From positions 21,980-85,979 of the forward strand of contig JAHDWK010000027.1 in assembly GCA_023382655.1 (NCBI GenBank): 64,000 nt of DNA. Direction: 5' to 3'. This DNA is from Anaerolineae bacterium (GTDB lineage Bacteria; Chloroflexota; Anaerolineae; Promineifilales; Promineifilaceae). A program made the translations under genes and the position numbers. Below, in pieces: positions 49,559 to 57,964 of the stretch; positions within the stretch are counted from its first letter, which is position 1; each line of letters starts with the position of its first letter. Below the pieces are notes generated by a model, which was not told the DNA's origin, made no database searches, and worked only from the letters and a program-made list of their open reading frames with translations.

Positions 49559-52288
49559 CTAAGCGGCATATAGACGCCGCTGAATTTCCGTCAACGTCTG
49601 GCGCAATTGAGCGGCATCGCCGTCAAAGCGCCGTATCACACCGCGCACATCGCCCATTTGTCGGAAAGGTGGCACACGAAAAATGCGGGGGTCGGTAATC
49701 TGGTGCAAGCCACCTAATTCATATTTGCCCAGCAGGGCATAAATCACCTCGCGGGCATCTCGGTCATAACTGCTCAGCCACGGCCGTTCCCGCTGCCGCA
49801 AAGCCAGGGTACGGTCATACCGCGTTTGAAGGGCGCGATCATAAGCCACATGCCCCAAAATATCCACCTCATCCACTTCCATCTGATCCAGCACTTCCGA
49901 CAAAACCTCAGGATAAACGCTCGCCTGTGTGAGCTGCCCAACCAATACTTCACGGGTCTTCGGTTCCCGCCAGGCAGCCAGTAACTTTTCCCACGAGACA
50001 GTCAGGTCAATCACCTTGTTCCGGCTGTAATTGACGTACTCTTGTAACGTCATTGGTTCATTGTGACCCTCGACAATGAAGGTGGCTTCATCGGCGATAT
50101 CCACCTGCAAATTGGTGACTTCAATCTTGCGTCGCTTTTGCTCCGTGGCCGCCTTAAGTTCGACCTGTACGGTAGTCGTTTCCCCTGCTACCGTTTCCAC
50201 CTGCATCTGGCGGCGGCGTACACCTGGCCCGGAAGCAATCAACGTCAGCTCTCCGGCGGGCAAACGTTCGAAGCGGAACTGCCCCTGATCGTCACTCAAA
50301 ATCGGCCCGCGCTGGTCATTGGGCGCTGCAATCAGGGCGACGTTGGCTCCCTGGATGACATTATCCGTATCTGCCAACAGCACTGTGCCGGTGAGGACGG
50401 CCGTTTGTGGACGGCCGTCATTCAGCACCATATCCTCGGCTACCGGAGGTTTATCCCACTCCTCATCAATCAAACGGGTGGCTCCGGTGTAATCAATAAT
50501 GCGGAACCACAGCTTGCCTGTATCCTCGTCAATCCGTGTGCCCCGCCCCACAATCTGCTTAAATAAAATGGGCGAGTTGAGCGTTTTCATGAAAACAATA
50601 TTGCGCGCCGAAGGCACATCTACGCCGGTAGAAAGCAATTCGGCCGTTGTGGCCACCACCGGCAATTTTTTGTCACTATCCTGAAACTGCTGCAAACGCC
50701 GCCGCCCTGTTTCCCCTTCTTCGCTGACAATGGCTACGGCATAATCATCGCCATAACCCAAATCGGCAAAATGGTTGTTCAACAAACGGGCCACTTCCTG
50801 AGCGTGATCCATGTCCACACAAAAAACCATCGTCTTTTGCATCGGCCCAAAGCGGCGCAGCAGTTGAGCCAGATGCGCCGTCATCAATTCCGTGCGATCG
50901 GGCAAAGTAATCGCCCGTTCAAATTGCGGGGTCTGGTAATCAGCCCTTAGTTCCACATCTTCCGGCACAAAGACCTCCGCTCCGCGTTCCAACGCTTCCT
51001 CAATGTTCAGCCCTTCTCGATCCACGTTGGTACGAATCCAATGCACTTTGTACGTCGCCAAAAAGCCATCCTCAATGCCCTGTCCCAAACTGTAACTGTA
51101 GGCCGGTCGCCGAACACTCCCCTCGTTTTCGGCTTCAATCGCTGGTTCTTCCGCACAGAAGTAGGCATAGGTGTCAATATTTTCGTCTTGTTTAGGCGTG
51201 GCCGTCATCCCCAGATGAATTGCACTGGTAAAGTGATCCAATATCTCTTTCCAACTGCCCCAACCAGAGCGGTGGGCTTCGTCAATGATGATCAGGTCAA
51301 AGAAATCGGCCGGGAATTGCTCAAATACGCGCCTTCCCTGGCTATCTTCACTCCACAAATTTTGGTAGATGGCAAAGTACAGGTCACGGTTCAAACTCAG
51401 CTTTTTTTTGCCATCAAGCAGAAAGCGGGGGTCGCTGGTGCCGCCGGCAAAGGGACTGAACGCATTGTAAGCCTGGTTGCGTAAAACCACCCTGTCAGCC
51501 AGAAAAAGAACTCGTCCAGGACGGCCGTCATTCTTGTGCTGCAACCAGCCAGATTTGATGAGTTTCCACACAATCTGAAAGGCGGTGAAGGTCTTGCCAG
51601 TACCAGTCGCCATCGTGAGCAAAATGCGTCGCTGCCCGCGCATAACGCGCAACAACACTTCCTTAATAGCCGCTTCCTGGAAGTAATGCGGTGTTTTGCC
51701 CCGTGTAACTTCCGGCGGCGCATAAGCATACAGGAGCGGATTGCGGCGACGGGTGGCGGCATCTTTGGCATGGTAAATCGGCCGTAATTCGCCCATGCGC
51801 CGCTCGAAATCGGCACGATGTGGTGGCTCATCCAAACCCATGTTGATGCGCCAGCGCTCCCACAATTCGTCGGGGCTGGGGAAGTGGTCTAAATGATGCG
51901 TGGTATTGGTGAACACATCCCACTCGATGATGTGACGGCCGTTGGTGGTGTAGGCAAATGCCACACCCAAATCGCGGGCATAATCTTTAACCTGCTGCAA
52001 ACCACTCAAAGCAGTTTCGCCTTCGGCTTTGGCCTCAACCACAGCAATAGGAAAACTATCGGTATAACGCAGCAAATAATCTACCCGACGCGGCGGCTGG
52101 CGTTCAGCGCGATCACCACGCAGCACCACACGACCAGCGGTATATTCAAAATCGGGCCGGTAATAATGCTCACGAGTCACCTGGCTCCGTGTCCAGCCAG
52201 CCATATTGAGCTTAGTGTCTATGAGGTTGGCACGGGTATCAGCTTCATTATAGGTCAAGCTTGTCGTTTTCTCCTTCGTCCAATTCAA
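49559..52288 (-). CDS. hsdR: Type I restriction subunit HsdR with beta-sandwich insert
   Basis: ATP-dependent restriction subunit of 909 residues. The N-terminal nuclease has PIAVVEAKAEG near 77-87. The helicase motor has Walker A LTMATGTGKTFTA near 223-235, DEAH-like IIDEAHRSGWGSW near 330, GMTATPK near 355 and motif VI IVGRGTRID near 580. Residues about 628-712 form a carboxypeptidase-regulatory-like beta-sandwich (TGTVLLADTDNVIQGANVAL, ILSDDQGQFRFERLPAGELT), not usual in HsdR. The C-terminal helical domain follows. The start is TTG 52288, or TTG 52258 with AAGGAG 12 nt before it. The gene overlaps the Mrr-like gene. Confidence 0.93.
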   Translation of the reverse strand: MNWTKEKTTSLTYNEADTRANLIDTKLNMAGWTRSQVTREHYYRPDFEYTAGRVVLRGDRAERQPPRRVDYLLRYTDSFPIAVVEAKAEGETALSGLQQVKDYARDLGVAFAYTTNGRHIIEWDVFTNTTHHLDHFPSPDELWERWRINMGLDEPPHRADFERRMGELRPIYHAKDAATRRRNPLLYAYAPPEVTRGKTPHYFQEAAIKEVLLRVMRGQRRILLTMATGTGKTFTAFQIVWKLIKSGWLQHKNDGRPGRVLFLADRVVLRNQAYNAFSPFAGGTSDPRFLLDGKKKLSLNRDLYFAIYQNLWSEDSQGRRVFEQFPADFFDLIIIDEAHRSGWGSWKEILDHFTSAIHLGMTATPKQDENIDTYAYFCAEEPAIEAENEGSVRRPAYSYSLGQGIEDGFLATYKVHWIRTNVDREGLNIEEALERGAEVFVPEDVELRADYQTPQFERAITLPDRTELMTAHLAQLLRRFGPMQKTMVFCVDMDHAQEVARLLNNHFADLGYGDDYAVAIVSEEGETGRRRLQQFQDSDKKLPVVATTAELLSTGVDVPSARNIVFMKTLNSPILFKQIVGRGTRIDEDTGKLWFRIIDYTGATRLIDEEWDKPPVAEDMVLNDGRPQTAVLTGTVLLADTDNVIQGANVALIAAPNDQRGPILSDDQGQFRFERLPAGELTLIASGPGVRRRQMQVETVAGETTTVQVELKAATEQKRRKIEVTNLQVDIADEATFIVEGHNEPMTLQEYVNYSRNKVIDLTVSWEKLLAAWREPKTREVLVGQLTQASVYPEVLSEVLDQMEVDEVDILGHVAYDRALQTRYDRTLALRQRERPWLSSYDRDAREVIYALLGKYELGGLHQITDPRIFRVPPFRQMGDVRGVIRRFDGDAAQLRQTLTEIQRRLYAA

Positions 52289-53285
52289 TCAGATCATATG
52301 CTGTACGTTGGATGCCAATATCATTTTCGACGAGAAGTTGCACCAATTGACGGCCGTCCATCAGGGCCACAGGGGTGGTGTCCGGTCGTTCTGCTTCAGT
52401 GCGAGCACCTTTGCTAAAATCACTGGTAGTTATAATCAACCCCTGTTCATGACTACCTAAACTACCACGCACTTGTTGCACTATGGGAGATTGGACATTC
52501 TTTTTCCATCGCTTAACCTGAATAGCCATACGAGTACGAATAACATCCCCTACTACCAAAGTGCCCCGCACGTCAATGCCGCCGTCGTTGGATATTCTTG
52601 TAACATTGACATCTTCAAAACCAAGAGCTACCAGCAATTGCGCAACCAATGCTTCAAAGTTAGTTGGGGTCATACGATACAATTGAGTATGAAGCTTGTT
52701 GCGTACTTCATCGTTGTGTCGCTTAATTTGGAATCCGAGTCCTTCACCCATCCATTTTTGTAAACTAATGAAACCTTTGCCGTGTTTTACAAATCGAGGC
52801 GCGTCACCTCTTTTTGTAAATCTCTTAATCTCTGTAAGAATTTGGGCATAGAGCGTTGCTTCTGGCGTTTGGCCTTGTGTATTTACAAGATTCAGTTCCA
52901 TGATCTTGTCTGTAATGGCTCGATAATGCATTGGCTGCTTTTCACCATATTCTTGAAGTATGAACTCTGCAGCATCTGTGAAGGAAAGTTGTCCACCTAA
53001 CGAATTAATACCAACAGCTTTAGGTGCAGTCGCTTTAACAGAGTATTCTGGCAATGTCCAAGCTCGTAAGGCAAAAATTCCTTTGCCAACTCGTTGAAAA
53101 CGGGATTTCGCATCTAACTTCTTTATATTCACTGCTAGTTGTGCGTTTATAGTTGCGTCTGGGGTTTTTCCTTCGGTCTGCCACAGGTTTTGCAGCAAAA
53201 TACGACGAGTAATCTCTTTATAGTGAAGTGGTTCGCCAGCTTCTGCCAAGACAATCGCAACAGCGTCCAGAGAATTCATTTTCAC
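52248..53285 (-). CDS. Mrr-type restriction endonuclease with two HARE-HTH domains
   Basis: Has 345 residues. Two HARE-HTH-type winged helix domains are at about 1-75 (AEAGEPLHYKEITRRIL) and 98-175 (EYGEKQPMHYRAITDKIM). The Mrr-type PD-(D/E)xK nuclease is at about 205-330: LVAQLLVALGFEDVNVTR, GGIDVRGTLV with the catalytic Asp, and MAIQVKRW with the QxK pair. This type cuts modified DNA. It is the first gene of the cluster and overlaps the hsdR start by 41 nt or 11 nt depending on the chosen hsdR TTG. Confidence 0.9.
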   Translation of the reverse strand: MKMNSLDAVAIVLAEAGEPLHYKEITRRILLQNLWQTEGKTPDATINAQLAVNIKKLDAKSRFQRVGKGIFALRAWTLPEYSVKATAPKAVGINSLGGQLSFTDAAEFILQEYGEKQPMHYRAITDKIMELNLVNTQGQTPEATLYAQILTEIKRFTKRGDAPRFVKHGKGFISLQKWMGEGLGFQIKRHNDEVRNKLHTQLYRMTPTNFEALVAQLLVALGFEDVNVTRISNDGGIDVRGTLVVGDVIRTRMAIQVKRWKKNVQSPIVQQVRGSLGSHEQGLIITTSDFSKGARTEAERPDTTPVALMDGRQLVQLLVENDIGIQRTAYDLIELDEGENDKLDL

Positions 53286-53454
53286 TTCTCGAAGCTACTG
53301 ATTTATAAAAATCGGCAGCAGTAGATGAAGGTGGGAAGAGTAAGGTTATAGCACAGAAAAATTTTCTCCCAACATTTCCTCCAGCCCGAAAAACGATTAT
53401 GTTCACTTGATTATACTTTTGCATAAAGCAGATAGCTAATCCGATTTACGATCT

Positions 53455-53484
53455 TTGACAAATATATGCGATATAGCCTATAAT
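53455..53484 (+). promoter_or_regulatory. Near-consensus sigma-70 promoter
   Basis: Perfect TTGACA (53455-53460), an 18-nt spacer holding the 15-bp repeat, and perfect TATAAT (53479-53484). It points to the EAD/AbiJ-like gene 241 nt downstream and to a terminated leader RNA. Confidence 0.8.
53463..53477 (+). repeat. 15-bp direct repeat, right copy (TATATGCGATATAGC)
   Basis: Identical to 40565-40579. This copy lies in the spacer of the promoter at 53455-53484. Confidence 0.6.
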
Positions 53485-53490
53485 AGGCTT

Positions 53491-53640
53491 TGTACCAATG
53501 CTGCCTTCAAAGAAGAAAAGTTCAGTTTGACGGCCGTAGGTTATGTGTACACGGTGTACAAGGAGCATATAGAAATGAGCGGCGGATCTGGTACATAGCA
53601 ACGGCAAAGGCGATGGGACCGCGGCCCATCGCCTTTTTGT
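53491..53640 (+). ncRNA. Candidate terminated leader RNA or sRNA with a tiny ORF
   Basis: From a start near 53491, a transcript of about 150 nt would end at the hairpin 53606-53637. It contains a palindromic gtgtacac, AAGGAG, and ATG at 53575 opening the seven-codon ORF MSGGSGT with stop at 53596-53598. The layout (promoter, RBS, tiny ORF, terminator, then gene) fits an attenuator; a stand-alone sRNA is also possible. The remaining stretch of 53286-53450, before the promoter, has no gene and is AT-rich. Confidence 0.55.
53606..53637 (+). terminator. Strong terminator between leader and gene
   Basis: Stem ggcgatggg/cccatcgcc with loop accgcgg, flanked by A-run and TTTTTG. It lies 88 nt upstream of the start of the next gene, in the direction of the promoter at 53455. 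Confidence 0.85.
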
Positions 53641-53724
53641 TTGCCAAACCATCTCTTTGCCATCCTTCCCTGATTCCAATATAGTGGTAAAAAACGACAA
53701 GCCCTGAAGGTAAGAGGTAAAGGA

Positions 53725-54399
53725 TTGGACGCCAATAGAAACAAACAGCTAAGTGAGTTGCGCCGTCAAATCGTCAGCTTTTTTACCATCGAAGAGTTGA
53801 AACTGGTCGCATTTGAACTGGGTATCAACTGGGACGATTTGTCTGGCGACAAAATTTCCACCAAGGCGCAATCTCTCGTTGTTCTGGCTGATCACACTGG
53901 CAAACTTGACGAGTTGATAGCCATCGTCTCTAAAGAGCGTCCCAACGTCACTTGGGAAGAGGTTGTTGTAACAGATGAGCCTCCATCTCAAGTCAAGGTA
54001 GACAATGTGCGAACGGCTGTTTGGAACGGGTTACATAGCACCCTCTGGAAACAAAAAACCTTCCTGGGTTCCCCCAAAGGAAAACCCCCGTTAATTGAGA
54101 GATTCAGTTATGCTTTATGGAAGAATTATTTCAACAAACCAGTTGATTCGCGCTCGAAGGAACCAACACGTATTTTTGAAGAAATACGAAAATACTTCTT
54201 TTCGTGCAGAGACGACGAATTCAATTCCTATCTCGAATTCATCCTAAACTACTGGAATGACCTCAATCATTACTCGCCTGACCACATCAATCGGGCTGTC
54301 AACGGCGCATTAAAGAGGGAAGGAACTGGCCTGCAATATAAACCCACCTATGAACATCGTCATTTTGTCAGCGGCGCCATTGTTCGTGACGAGGAATAG
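53725..54399 (+). CDS. EAD-like domain fused to AbiJ-NTD4-like domain
   Basis: Has 224 residues from TTG 53725 (AAGAGG nearby). Residues about 8-75 (LRRQIVSFFTIEELKLVAFELGINWDDLSG, then ARSLVVL-like helix) resemble the death-like effector-associated domains (EAD) used in bacterial conflict systems. Residues about 90-205 (VRTAVWNGLHSTLWKQ, FSYALWKNYFNKPVDS, IRKYFFSCRDDEF) resemble AbiJ-NTD4. Both calls are from memory of the families. No nuclease, NADase or protease motif is visible, so an effector may be elsewhere or the protein acts by binding. It is preceded by a strong promoter and a terminated leader. Confidence 0.7.
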   Translation: MDANRNKQLSELRRQIVSFFTIEELKLVAFELGINWDDLSGDKISTKAQSLVVLADHTGKLDELIAIVSKERPNVTWEEVVVTDEPPSQVKVDNVRTAVWNGLHSTLWKQKTFLGSPKGKPPLIERFSYALWKNYFNKPVDSRSKEPTRIFEEIRKYFFSCRDDEFNSYLEFILNYWNDLNHYSPDHINRAVNGALKREGTGLQYKPTYEHRHFVSGAIVRDEE

Positions 54400-54403
54400 C
54401 TGC

Positions 54404-55054
54404 TTACCATTCCCAATGAAATTGGTACCGTTCATTCAGCTGCGGCTTGGGATTGTGCCAGGAGATTTGCACACGGCCGTCAGGTAACATCACCTTATTA
54501 TCCTCACCCAAAGCGTGTCGCCTGCGGTGCAGCACTGCCTCCACCCAAGCCCGCTGCGGCGGCCGAGATTTAGGAAAAATCACCTGCACCTTCGCCTGCC
54601 GGGTGCGGTGGCGGATTTCCGTTTCCCATAACTCGTGCGGTCGCACAAACCCATTTTCAATCCCCCATTCCATGTGGAACTCATCCTCATCCCCGCGCTG
54701 CTTCACTTCCCGCAATGAAATCAACAGAAAAATTTTATGACCCGGCCGGTAGCGGTCAACCACCACCCCCGGTGTACATTTGTAATCCTGCAATATCTGC
54801 CCGTCTCCCCAGGCGTGGTCTTGGTAAGCGATGATGTTATTCTGCCGATAACGTACCTTTTCGCGTTTGCTGAATAAGGCGATACGGCCGTGCCTATCTT
54901 TCAACTCCAGCCGGGATTCATACTCCAATACCTCATACATTCCCTCATCGGCCAACCCGTGCCACAGCTTCCGCGCCACTTGCCACGATTTGGCCGCCAC
55001 ATCCAACCAGGGGATATTCACGGCCGTCTTGATAATCACCTCGGCGGTATTCAT
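54404..55054 (-). CDS. Hypothetical protein
   Basis: Has 216 residues and an apparent beta-rich core with basic regions (RHRTRQAKVQVIFPKSRPPQRAWVEAVLHRRRHALGED near 150-185). No family is recognised. It overlaps the next gene by four nt (ATGA), so they are a pair. It converges with the EAD gene. Confidence 0.6.
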   Translation of the reverse strand: MNTAEVIIKTAVNIPWLDVAAKSWQVARKLWHGLADEGMYEVLEYESRLELKDRHGRIALFSKREKVRYRQNNIIAYQDHAWGDGQILQDYKCTPGVVVDRYRPGHKIFLLISLREVKQRGDEDEFHMEWGIENGFVRPHELWETEIRHRTRQAKVQVIFPKSRPPQRAWVEAVLHRRRHALGEDNKVMLPDGRVQISWHNPKPQLNERYQFHWEW

Positions 55055-55374
55055 GCTGTCCCTTCCGTTTCAGCCGGATGAGCCAGGTCACCCCCAAACA
55101 TGGGATAGGTGTGGGCTTCAATCTCTTGCTGAAACTGGCGTACTTTCTCCTCTTCCGTGCGCAGGTCTTGCATTACCAATTCCAGCCGCGTCTTCGGCGA
55201 AATCGGCAACCGTGGATGGGCGTTTACGCCAAACTGCCCCATCTCTCGTTGCGAAAACATCTCCACCTGCTGAGGTTCCTGCAACGCTTGGTCTCGTTGC
55301 CGCTGTTTGCGCGTCCGGGTATCCACCAATTTTTCGCTGAATAGGCTGCTTTGCAGCGGAAACTCCTTGCCCAT
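55051..55374 (-). CDS. Hypothetical charged coiled-coil protein
   Basis: Has 107 residues. It is rich in Arg, Gln and Glu, with LVMQDLRTEEEKVRQFQQEI near 66-85 as a coiled-coil-like helix. Unknown family. Overlaps the gene at 54404 by four nt. Confidence 0.55.
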   Translation of the reverse strand: MGKEFPLQSSLFSEKLVDTRTRKQRQRDQALQEPQQVEMFSQREMGQFGVNAHPRLPISPKTRLELVMQDLRTEEEKVRQFQQEIEAHTYPMFGGDLAHPAETEGTA

Positions 55375-55417
55375 ATGACGCTATCGTATCATACGCACCA
55401 ATGGATTTTCAGCCGCC

Positions 55418-55449
55418 AAAAAGCCGGAGTAGTTGATGACTCCGGCTTA
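55418..55449 (-). terminator. Terminator after DUF2958 gene
   Basis: Stem aagccggagt/actccggctt with a 10-nt loop; the minus strand continues TTTTTGG. It lies 20 nt after the DUF2958 stop. Confidence 0.8.
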
Positions 55450-55468
55450 TGAAGGATGACGGCCGTTA

Positions 55469-55798
55469 TCACAAAGCCCAGCCTTTGTCCCGGTAGTGAT
55501 TTCTTAACACCTCCAATGTCTGCGGTTTGTAATGCAAATCCCGCTCTATCGGCAGCCCTAAAGACCCCTTCACACTCTCTAGCTCCGCTAAACTGAAGTA
55601 ACCCAATTCCGGTTCAAATCCAATCACCAGGCCAAAAAAGAGGTCTTCCCCGTCAAACTCTGACGCATACCACGCCCAGTTACTATCTGGCGTGAAGAAC
55701 TTCACCAGAGCCTGCGCCTGCAAACCCAACTCCTCATTGGCGTACAGCTTCGGCATCATTTCCCGGATTTCTTTCGGTAATAATTCCACATGGCTCAC
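55469..55798 (-). CDS. DUF2958 domain protein
   Basis: Has 109 residues. It matches DUF2958, which is common on plasmids and integrative elements: LPKEIREMMPKLYANEELGLQAQALVKFF, SEFDGEDLFFGLVIGFEPELGYFSLAELE and ERDLHYKPQTL. Function unknown. This supports the mobile-element reading of the region. Confidence 0.88.
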   Translation of the reverse strand: MSHVELLPKEIREMMPKLYANEELGLQAQALVKFFTPDSNWAWYASEFDGEDLFFGLVIGFEPELGYFSLAELESVKGSLGLPIERDLHYKPQTLEVLRNHYRDKGWAL

Positions 55799-55854
55799 CT
55801 CCTTTCTGACCCCCCATTATTAGGAGGTTTTCAGACCCCATCAAAATATGCCTA

Positions 55855-56283
55855 TTATTCTACTACTCGCAAGCTGTAGCTACAGAAGCCAAAGCCCAAA
55901 GAAATATCGCCATTCTCTTGGCGTGAAGCCCAGCCATATCCACAAAAATCGCTGCTCCTAAAATAGAGACACTGGCCGTTATGGATGCGCTTGTCGTAGT
56001 CATCCTCAATCCGAGCTTTGAGCCAATCTGTTTGTTGGTAGTTATAAGCGGCATCAAAGGCATAATCATCCGTGTAGTAATAATTGCACTTGGCCATCAC
56101 TTTTCCCTCAAGAATCCGGCGCTTGAGCCAGCCCCGATTCACCGTGTCTGTATGCTGGCGCCGCTGAACCTGGCCAAGACAACGCTTACAATTGGCCGGA
56201 TGGCTGTCGTCTTCCAGGAATAGAAAACGACTCCAGGCGCCACATTTGGCTTTGCCGTTTTTGTTTTTGTGGATGGTCATCAT
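55855..56283 (-). CDS. Hypothetical protein with Cys pairs
   Basis: Has 142 residues. It has a short metal-site-like CKRC (near 33-36) and a later region rich in Tyr and Asp (CNYYYTDDYAFDAAYNYQQTDW). No family is recognised. Starts from GGGGGG-AATG context, with weak RBS. Likely element cargo. Confidence 0.5.
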   Translation of the reverse strand: MMTIHKNKNGKAKCGAWSRFLFLEDDSHPANCKRCLGQVQRRQHTDTVNRGWLKRRILEGKVMAKCNYYYTDDYAFDAAYNYQQTDWLKARIEDDYDKRIHNGQCLYFRSSDFCGYGWASRQENGDISLGFGFCSYSLRVVE

Positions 56284-56493
56284 TCCCCCCTATAAATTTT
56301 ATTAACTAATGGTGACAGATAAGGCACCTTCAGCCGCTGCTCAATATGGCTAAATCCGGTATTGACTGAGCAAGCGAAACCCAGACCCGACACGCGATTG
56401 GAAGCGGTTTATTTGCCATCTCACGGCCGCCAACACTCCAGACGGTTGGTCATTTTCGCGGCCGTCATCGTCGAATTTGGTGATGATTTCCCC

Positions 56494-56880
56494 TTACTCT
56501 GCGGTTGTAGAACCGCAAAAATCATGGACTTCTTCTTCGAAAAACAAGGTAAATCGCAGCGCCGGCATCTCTTTGGACACCCTTTCCAGCCACTTTATCG
56601 GTGGCGTCCAGGCACTTAAAAATTGATACGTCAATCGGGTATCGGACGCCTCCATTACTTCGGCTTCCACCACATCCCACTTCGTCCCCCAGTTCTCGAT
56701 ACTCCAATCGTACCAATTTGGATTGTCCTTTCCGGCGCGCGTGGACAGTAATTTGGGCGGCATTTTTACCAGATTATTGAGGGAAAAATCTGTGTCTTCC
56801 CCTCTGACTAATTCTTTGAATTGGTGAACAAGCTTGCTTTCACCCTCCACCTCCAAAACATTGAGACACCAGTTAGGCAT
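56494..56880 (-). CDS. Api92-like (DUF1281) protein
   Basis: Has 128 residues. It matches the Api92-like phage and plasmid family: MPNWCLNVLEVEGES at the N-terminus, YDWSIENWGTKWDVVEAEV in the middle, and SAWTPPIKWLERVSK. The family has a ferredoxin-like fold and unknown role. It overlaps the next upstream gene by eight nt. The region 56284-56493 has no gene I can support. Confidence 0.85.
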   Translation of the reverse strand: MPNWCLNVLEVEGESKLVHQFKELVRGEDTDFSLNNLVKMPPKLLSTRAGKDNPNWYDWSIENWGTKWDVVEAEVMEASDTRLTYQFLSAWTPPIKWLERVSKEMPALRFTLFFEEEVHDFCGSTTAE

Positions 56881-57268
56881 TGACGCTCACCCCCTCTCCA
56901 TTGGCTTTGTGTAGGTCTTCACGGTCTTCTTTGGGCTTCCATTTCAATTCCAATCTGTCATTGGAAAACGGTTGGGCATCCCCCTGAAAATCCACAAACC
57001 ACTCGCCCGCCTTTTGAAACACCCGAAACCCTAAACCAAATGTCGCACTTGCCTGATTCATCCGCACTTTGGTCGTTCGTGTCCACCAGCCGCCTGTATT
57101 CAAGGTGATGGTCTCCTGGTCAAAGGAAACGACGGCCGTTTGGTGAAACACCACCTGCTTTTGCCCCTGACTACTCTCTATGACTTTTGTTTTGTAACTG
57201 GGTAGCTCTCCCCGCTCCCCTTGAATGTCTACTGGCAGGTTGTTAATCTGTTGTTGAGATAACCGCAT
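56873..57268 (-). CDS. Hypothetical element protein
   Basis: Has 131 residues and is beta-rich (FHQTAVVSFDQETITLNTGGWWTRTTKVRMNQAS). Unknown family. Overlaps the Api92-like gene by eight nt, suggesting an operon. Confidence 0.6.
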   Translation of the reverse strand: MRLSQQQINNLPVDIQGERGELPSYKTKVIESSQGQKQVVFHQTAVVSFDQETITLNTGGWWTRTTKVRMNQASATFGLGFRVFQKAGEWFVDFQGDAQPFSNDRLELKWKPKEDREDLHKANGEGVSVNA

Positions 57269-57363
57269 TGCCCTCCTTATTTATATTGTTGTTAGGTGAG
57301 AACATTATCCCATCCATAAATAGTTATGTCAACAGGCAAATAGTCTGATACAATCGTCCAAAT

Positions 57364-57660
57364 ATGGAAAACTTCGACCAATGGCTGACCTTAGAAGCGG
57401 CCGCCCAACAATACGGTTACACTCACAAAGAAAGCCTGACCCGCCGCTTGCGTCAATTGCGCCGCCGCGGATTCGTGGCCGACTTCGGCCAACCGCCAAC
57501 CGCCTACCAAACAAACAAAGACACCTCCCAAGCCGTGATTGTACTGATGTGGCCGAACCCCAAAGTAGCCTTGCTTCGTCGGGATGCCCCGTCAGAACTA
57601 CTCGATGCCAAACAAGGGAAACGGCCGAAAATCCCGGCCGATGTCTCCTCGCCGACATAG
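57364..57660 (+). CDS. Small helix-turn-helix-type protein
   Basis: Has 98 residues. The N-terminal half (LTLEAAAQQYGYTHKESLTRRLRQLRRRG) looks like a helix-turn-helix. The C-terminal half is basic. It is divergent from the leftward element genes and could be a regulator. The region 57661-57964 after it has no gene or hairpin I can support. Confidence 0.5.
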   Translation: MENFDQWLTLEAAAQQYGYTHKESLTRRLRQLRRRGFVADFGQPPTAYQTNKDTSQAVIVLMWPNPKVALLRRDAPSELLDAKQGKRPKIPADVSSPT

Positions 57661-57964
57661 ACACAGTGACGGAGAGTCAACGGGGTATCTAGGAAATTGT
57701 ACGTGTTTACAGAAGGTATTTTGGGGGGCGCTGGCCGCGACACATAATATAGTCGGAGCAGCCGACTTTGGGCTATGACGGCGGGGTTCTCGTTTAGAAT
57801 TGCGGCGGTTTTCTTTCCAGGCTGGCAGTCTTAAAACCCAAAGGTAAACCCAAACTTTTCATGCGATTTTGGCGGCTTTTACCGGAGCGGGGCACCCAAT
57901 CTGTTATTATTTGACCATTCGTCTGGCCTGTCAAAATAGTAACCCGATCCAATTTATGCGGACA

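Noticed and set aside
53490..53684. A 64-codon frame in the leader region
   Set aside because: It runs through the terminator, lacks a good RBS and has no family pattern; the tiny ORF at 53575 has a better RBS.
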